Part shown: in pieces, positions 12,981 through 16,658 of the stretch
How the letters are laid out: every line of letters starts with the position of its first letter
How positions within the stretch are numbered: position 1 is the stretch's first letter
Position numbers and translations under genes: made by a program
Origin: Planctomycetota bacterium
Lineage (GTDB): Bacteria > Planctomycetota > Brocadiia > SM23-32
NCBI GenBank assembly: GCA_018400625.1
Contig: JAGYMJ010000442.1
Coordinates: forward strand, 1 to 16,658
DNA: 16,658 bases
Direction of reading: 5' to 3'
Notes under the pieces: model-generated
Seen by the model: only the letters and a program-made list of their open reading frames with translations
Told to the model about the DNA's origin: nothing
The model's database searches: none

Positions 12981-13038
12981 AACCCCGGCCATGTTTTTTA
13001 CTCGGGTATCCTCTTGAGCATGGTCGGGGGTTTTTGTT
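12981..13038 (+). terminator. Intrinsic terminator after the secretin gene
   Basis: AACCCCGGCCATG (12981-12993) pairs with CATGGTCGGGG near 13019-13029, including one G-U pair, with a 25-base loop. A T run (ggtttttgttt) follows. It closes the phage transcription units 27 bases after the secretin stop. Reverse reading also forms the stem but lacks a comparable U tract. Confidence 0.8.
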
Positions 13039-13133
13039 TGCATTTTAGCTTGAAATAACCTATCTTATAGCAAGTTCGTGTATTAACTTGAATAATATCT
13101 TATTTTCCGGTAGAGTTTGTCATGTGAAATGTA

Positions 13134-13155
13134 ATTATCCATCATGTTGGATAAT
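13134..13155. promoter_or_regulatory. Perfect dyad upstream of the restriction-modification cluster
   Basis: ATTATCCA and TGGATAAT form an 8-bp inverted repeat around tcatgt. It lies in an AT-rich 266-base gap (13039-13306) with no gene, about 150 bases before the peptidase gene. Such dyads often bind a dimeric repressor, but no controller gene is visible nearby. Further on, gacagt occurs twice (near 13213 and 13228) and once inverted (actgtc, 13263-13268). Confidence 0.4.
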
Positions 13156-13306
13156 ACGCTTTATTCGAGTAAAAGATAAAAATTGTTTCGATCAGGCGTT
13201 CAGTAAGTAACTACGACAGTGTTTTTTGGACAGTAGATGATGGCAGGAGAGGTTTTTTACAACTGTCTGTGAAAAATATGATGTTATCTGATCAAAAGGA
13301 GAACCC

Positions 13307-14035
13307 GTGTCCTTCAACGAATTCCAAAAGCGCTTATGGCTATCCAGCGTTCAGCTCGTTAGGTTGGATGAGCAGAGGTTGCCTAGCGGCATTGCATCGG
13401 GGTGTTTGATAGATTATTTTGGAAAACGCTTGCTTTTGACGGTATCTCATGCAACCGAGGATCAAGGTAATTGGGCTATACAGAAGAAGTGCGTCCCAGG
13501 GAAGGGTACTTGCAACTATCAACTAGGCGCCATGAATTTTCTTGCAAAGGCGACGCTATCAAACCCGAAGCTTGAGAATGTAGATTTTTCTTATGTGGAA
13601 GTGCCATCAGATTTCGTCGCCTATCGGCAAGAAATCGAAGCCTGCGAAAATTCAGTTAAATCTGAAACACTAATCAATGTGCATTCCCCCGGTTTGCAAG
13701 ATGAACCTGAAAAAGATCAGGAATTCGGGTTCTGCGGTATAGTGATGCCTACGTTAGAGCGCCATTATGGGCAGATATATTTCGGCGGAGAGCTCCGAGT
13801 ATATGATAGTCTCAAGTTCTTACGCACTGAAAACGATTATCATTTTTTCAAATTGCCTTTCTCACATCCCGGGCATGAGCATTTTAAGGGTTGTAGCGGT
13901 GCCCCGATATTAGACAAGTCAGGAAGTTTGGTAGCGCTGGTTTGTGGTGGAAGTGAGGATTCCAACGAAGTTTGGGGCATATCTGTCAAGACCTATAAGA
14001 CACCAATTGATATATTGGTAGGCAAAATATCTTAG
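13307..14035 (+). CDS. Trypsin-like serine peptidase
   Basis: A 242-residue protein with aaggag before the GTG start at 13307. It has the order and spacing of the trypsin-like (S1-fold) triad: His48 in LLLTVSHAT, Asp93 in ENVDFSYV and Ser198 in GCSGAPILD, preceded by the Gly-rich strand SGIASGCLI and followed by GSLVALVCGG. No signal peptide or membrane segment is present, so it should act in the cytoplasm. It stands 32 bases ahead of the methyltransferase, in the same direction and with similar AT-richer base use, so the three genes probably form one unit. A cytoplasmic trypsin-like peptidase in a restriction-modification operon is unusual. It might process or remove one of the enzymes, or act as an effector; none of this is shown by the sequence. 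Confidence 0.75.
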   Translation: MSFNEFQKRLWLSSVQLVRLDEQRLPSGIASGCLIDYFGKRLLLTVSHATEDQGNWAIQKKCVPGKGTCNYQLGAMNFLAKATLSNPKLENVDFSYVEVPSDFVAYRQEIEACENSVKSETLINVHSPGLQDEPEKDQEFGFCGIVMPTLERHYGQIYFGGELRVYDSLKFLRTENDYHFFKLPFSHPGHEHFKGCSGAPILDKSGSLVALVCGGSEDSNEVWGISVKTYKTPIDILVGKIS

Positions 14036-14067
14036 AAAACCATATAAACAAGCATAATAAAGAGTGT

Positions 14068-15348
14068 ATGAGCAAACCGAAAGCAATAGCCTTATTCTGT
14101 GGTGCAGGTGGCCTCTCTCTTGGTTTCAAGAGAGCCGGATATGATGTCTTATTCGCGACGGATATTAATCATCATGCACTAGCGTCATATTCAGCCTACT
14201 TCCCCGATACAAGGGTATTTAAGGGGGATATTGGCGATCTTCAACCATCTTCTTTGCCAAGCAATGTCGATATTCTCCTCGGAGGTGCACCATGTCAAGG
14301 ATTCAGCAGTGCAGGACAACAATTTTGGGATGACCCAAGAAATAATTTGCTTTCTGAATATGTTCGTGTTTTGGATGCATTGCGCCCAAAGTGGTTTTTG
14401 ATGGAAAATGTAGAAGGATTGCTTACAGCATGGAAAGGTCAATATCTTTGTGAATGCGTGAAAGCTATGCTGTCTCTTGGGTACAATGTCTGTCTTGAGA
14501 AGTTATATGCTCATTCCTATGGAATTCCACAACGGCGCAAGCGTGTTGTTCTGGTTGGGAATCGACTCGGTCATATCTTTAAGTTTCCCCCTGCCAGTCA
14601 TAATGTGAGCGGTGCTATTTTCAGAAAATCAGAGGCTACGTTCATGCAAGCAACGTCTGACCTTCCGCCTGCCTCTACCGATATCTCTGCAACGCTTGAA
14701 TACTCCACACCTGCTCAGAATGAACTGCAGGAAATACTTCGGCTAAATACTACACAAGTGAAGCAGCACTTTTTTCTTCCCCAAGGAGCAGAACAACAAG
14801 CACGAATAGAAATCCTTGAACCTGGTCAAACTATGAAAGACTTGCCTCCCGAAATGCAGCATGTGTCTTTTAGGCGACGTGCAAACAGGAGGGTATGCGA
14901 TGGTACACCGACTGAAAAGAGAGGCGGTGCCCCATCCGGGATCAAGCGCTTGTTTCCCGACGAGCCAGCGCTCACTATAACTGGAGCAGCCATGCGCGAA
15001 TTTGTTCATCCAAAGGAGAACCGGACTTTGTCTCTGCGTGAATGCGCACGCTTGCAAACTTTTCCTGACGACTTTCATTTTTTTGGATCTACAGCTGCAG
15101 CTCTTCAGCAAATTGCAAATGCAGTTCCTCCTCTCCTTGCTGAGCAGATCGGTCTCCAGATAAAAAAAGAGTTTGGATTTTCTCTTGTTTACATACCCAA
15201 ACGGCCACATTTTGAGTTCGTTTTGACTCAATCAAACGGTATGAGTCCTGCTTTGAGGAGAACCGAACTGTTGTTAAAGGAACTTATTTCTGATGAGGCT
15301 AGGCAACTCAAGCTGTTTGAGAAAACAAAGAGGTATGTCCTGTCATGA
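14068..15348 (+). CDS. DNA (cytosine-5-)-methyltransferase
   Basis: A 426-residue Type II modification enzyme transferring methyl groups from S-adenosylmethionine to C5 of cytosine. Conserved motifs occur in order: I (ALFCGAGGLSLGF), IV with the catalytic Cys76 (GGAPCQGFSS), VI (MENVEGL, residues 112-118), VIII (QRRKRVVLVG, 155-164), IX (SLRECARLQTFP) and X (QIANAVPP). The target-recognition region lies between VIII and IX, about residues 165-320, so the target cannot be read from sequence. An extension of about 75 residues follows motif X. Its stop overlaps the endonuclease start (ATGA), which couples the two. It should protect host DNA against the endonuclease downstream. Confidence 0.95.
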   Translation: MSKPKAIALFCGAGGLSLGFKRAGYDVLFATDINHHALASYSAYFPDTRVFKGDIGDLQPSSLPSNVDILLGGAPCQGFSSAGQQFWDDPRNNLLSEYVRVLDALRPKWFLMENVEGLLTAWKGQYLCECVKAMLSLGYNVCLEKLYAHSYGIPQRRKRVVLVGNRLGHIFKFPPASHNVSGAIFRKSEATFMQATSDLPPASTDISATLEYSTPAQNELQEILRLNTTQVKQHFFLPQGAEQQARIEILEPGQTMKDLPPEMQHVSFRRRANRRVCDGTPTEKRGGAPSGIKRLFPDEPALTITGAAMREFVHPKENRTLSLRECARLQTFPDDFHFFGSTAAALQQIANAVPPLLAEQIGLQIKKEFGFSLVYIPKRPHFEFVLTQSNGMSPALRRTELLLKELISDEARQLKLFEKTKRYVLS

Positions 15349-16397
15349 TTTCAACTGAACTGAAGTCTCATTTTGCAAAAACAAGAGTACTGGGCCAAGG
15401 AAGCGGTAGAATCTCCCTCTCAGCAGCAGAACTTGCTTGGATTCTGCATATCACGGCAACCGACCTTGAGATTGCACCTGTAAACGAAGTTCTTTCAGCC
15501 TCTTGCGAAGTACCTTCTTTTTATCAAGCAACCATACCACCTGAATTGCCGGAGGAATGGTTCTCTCTGGATGTAGATACACTCCTCCATGAGTTTGCTC
15601 ATCTATGTGCAGAAAAACCAGATGCTAGACTCTATTTCACCAATTTGTGCTCTATCCTCAAACGAAGGCTAAAGTTCCAGAGAATCCTCTCAGCGCAGGC
15701 CAAGCCAACTATGGATCAAATTGGGCCTCGAAGTTTATTGGAATATGGTGTAATGCCCACCGAACTTCTTGGTAATTGGATGCTATGGCGAAAGTGGATT
15801 TTTGATATAGATAATCGAAGCGGGCAAGAAACAGGATATCTGTTTGAACCGGTTCTTGCATCATGCATCGGTGGGGTGCCTGTAAGTTCACGAAGATCAC
15901 CTGTAAAGCGGATTAATGATCAAGGAGAGAAGACATCTGGCGGTCGTCAAATTGACTGTCTTGATGTTGATGCCAAAATTGCCTACGAGTTTAAGTTGCG
16001 TGTTTCGATCGCTGCAAGTGGACAAGGCCGCTTCGCAGAGGAATTATCATTTCCTGCTGAATGTCAGGCTGCAGGCTTGACTCCGGTTCTAATAGTACTC
16101 GATCCAACACCATCAAGCCGACTCACCGAACTCCAGACAGCATTCGAGGTCGCAGGTGGGAGCGTGCATATTGACGATGCGTGGGAGTTTGTAGAAACCA
16201 AAGCCGGTGACTGTATGAGTACGTTCATAGAAAAATACTTGCGTCCAGTGTTGCTACAAATGGCTTCATATGACGATGTGTTGCCCAAGCCAATAACTTT
16301 AGAATGGGCAACTGATAGCATTCAAATTTCTTCAACAGAAGAATCATTCAACATTGAAAGAACCAGCGAACAAGAAGAAGAGCTTGATGAGGAATAG
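15345..16397 (+). CDS. Type II restriction endonuclease (PD-(D/E)XK type)
   Basis: A 350-residue protein starting within the methyltransferase stop. The likely catalytic core is RQIDCLDVDAKIAYEFKLR, with Asp204, Glu215 and Lys217 arranged as D-x10-ExK. It is followed by SIAASGQGRFAEELSFP and then a strand plus DPTPS turn (VLIVLDPTPSSRL), giving the alternating fold of such nucleases. The N-terminal 150 residues are mostly helical and probably bind DNA. I recall a similar EFK...AASGQGR stretch in Type II enzymes annotated as ApaLI-like, but cannot confirm it. The coupling with a C5 methyltransferase is the strongest support. The C-terminal end is very acidic (EQEEELDEE). Confidence 0.82.
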   Translation: MISTELKSHFAKTRVLGQGSGRISLSAAELAWILHITATDLEIAPVNEVLSASCEVPSFYQATIPPELPEEWFSLDVDTLLHEFAHLCAEKPDARLYFTNLCSILKRRLKFQRILSAQAKPTMDQIGPRSLLEYGVMPTELLGNWMLWRKWIFDIDNRSGQETGYLFEPVLASCIGGVPVSSRRSPVKRINDQGEKTSGGRQIDCLDVDAKIAYEFKLRVSIAASGQGRFAEELSFPAECQAAGLTPVLIVLDPTPSSRLTELQTAFEVAGGSVHIDDAWEFVETKAGDCMSTFIEKYLRPVLLQMASYDDVLPKPITLEWATDSIQISSTEESFNIERTSEQEEELDEE

Positions 16398-16433
16398 GGC
16401 GTTGCTTCTCTCTCCGTTTTTTCTTGGTCCGGC

Positions 16434-16505
16434 TGGAGTGCTCCCCCAAAACTGAACCATGTCATATGAGAGAATCGCAGGGTAAAAGATATTCTGAATG
16501 ACCAT
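16434..16505 (+). mobile_element. Possible end fragment of an IS3-family element
   Basis: The stretch tggagtgctcccccaaaact (16434-16453), followed by gaacca, fits the terminal inverted-repeat style of IS150-type IS3 elements (TG, a CCCCAAAA core, then TGxAC). About 40 bases on, an ATG at 16498 reads MTIKKKTGR, like the basic start of an OrfA transposase, but the frame soon ends. No other transposase sequence is present. If real, this is a fragment cut off beside the radC-like terminator. The similarity is from memory. Confidence 0.3.
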
Positions 16506-16543
16506 AAAAAAAAAGACCGGCAGGAGCATTTCACTCCCACCGG
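16506..16543 (-). terminator. Intrinsic terminator of the radC-like gene
   Basis: Read on the minus strand, CCGG and GGAG segments pair with CTCC and CCGG (16517-16526 with 16534-16543; CA/CA internal mismatch) around a seven-base loop. The stem is followed by nine U residues, from the A run 16506-16514. It starts 14 bases after the radC-like stop. The plus-strand endonuclease gene converges on it. Confidence 0.85.
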
Positions 16544-16556
16544 CCCGGGTTAGTGT

Positions 16557-16658
16557 TCACTTGAGACAGCCGTTCTCAGCAAAGCTGTAATACACGTGGC
16601 CTGCACCAAGAGCATCCGGCGCTATGATCAGATGGTCAAGCACCTTGATGCCCAGCAG
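16557..16658 (-). CDS. RadC-like JAB-domain protein, C-terminal part only
   Basis: Only the last 33 codons and the stop are in the window; the gene enters from the right edge on the minus strand. The piece begins LLGIKVLDHLIIAPDALG and ends VYYSFAENGCLK. It matches the C-terminus of RadC/JAB (MPN-type) proteins, where LLGIxxLDHLIIG and YSFxE are typical. RadC-like proteins are widespread and frequent on genomic islands; their enzymatic role remains unclear despite the DNA-repair name. Whether this is the host copy or island cargo cannot be told, which matters for where the right end of the element lies. Confidence 0.85.
   Translation of the reverse strand: MLGIKVLDHLIIAPDALGAGHVYYSFAENGCLK

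Larger units (their letters stand above)
2554..13038 (+). mobile_element. Filamentous phage (inovirus-type) prophage
   Basis: Approximate extent from the base after ssrA to the terminator after the secretin gene. Hallmarks on one strand are an HUH replication protein, several coat proteins with signal peptide, membrane segment and basic tail, a pVI-like protein, a Zot/pI ATPase with Walker motifs and a secretin. The order follows Ff phages (replication, coat, adsorption, pVI, pI, pIV). No integrase gene is present, and no second copy of the ssrA 3' end was found downstream, so neither att site is proven. The restriction-modification genes after 13039 could be cargo of the same element or a separate insertion. 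Whether it makes virions cannot be decided, but no hallmark gene looks broken. Confidence 0.85.

Noticed and set aside
13070..13110. dif-like site for XerCD integration in the AT-rich stretch after the phage terminator
   Set aside because: Arms resembling XerC and XerD boxes could not be matched convincingly in either direction and no second site was found.

Overview
The window reads as a bacterial chromosome segment in which a filamentous-phage (inovirus-type) prophage lies directly downstream of the tmRNA gene ssrA, followed by a three-gene restriction-modification cluster and the end of a radC-like gene. The host must be diderm, because the phage encodes a secretin and coat proteins of the Sec/YidC type. 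The paired amidohydrolase-like genes and the tmRNA tag are compatible with the Planctomycetota-Verrucomicrobiota-Lentisphaerota group, but that is a weak inference.

Layout. (1) 1-2066: two overlapping TIM-barrel amidohydrolase-like genes between diverged inverted copies of a 49-bp sequence. The right copy is part of a ~290-bp palindromic element with a perfect 38-bp inner inverted repeat. (2) 2178-2553: tmRNA with tag ANEKPAYAMAA and an encoded CCA end. (3) 2554-2825: a possible leftover of an integrase C-terminal tail. (4) 3014-12953: the phage, all genes on the plus strand, in an order that follows the Ff phages. The order is a small protein at the gene V position, HUH replication protein, very small membrane proteins, coat proteins, minor coat proteins, a cysteine-rich adsorption-protein candidate, a pVI-like protein, the Zot/pI ATPase and a secretin. 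(5) 13307-16397: a trypsin-like peptidase, a C5 cytosine methyltransferase and a PD-(D/E)XK endonuclease. (6) 16434-16658: a possible IS3-type end, a minus-strand terminator and the last 33 codons of a radC-like gene.

Three things stand out. First, the phage has five coat-like paralogues sharing one membrane-plus-basic segment (around RLIKRALRA), three with long acidic or zinc-ribbon-like tails. Second, its transcription units are separated by a repeated intergenic module: a 3'-end hairpin whose stem covaries in all five copies, and an AT-rich hairpin seen eight times just ahead of genes. Third, its likely receptor-binding protein has about 124 residues of an 11-residue CxxCxxxPCxC repeat. 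No integrase and no second copy of the ssrA end were seen, so the right boundary and the integration route remain open.
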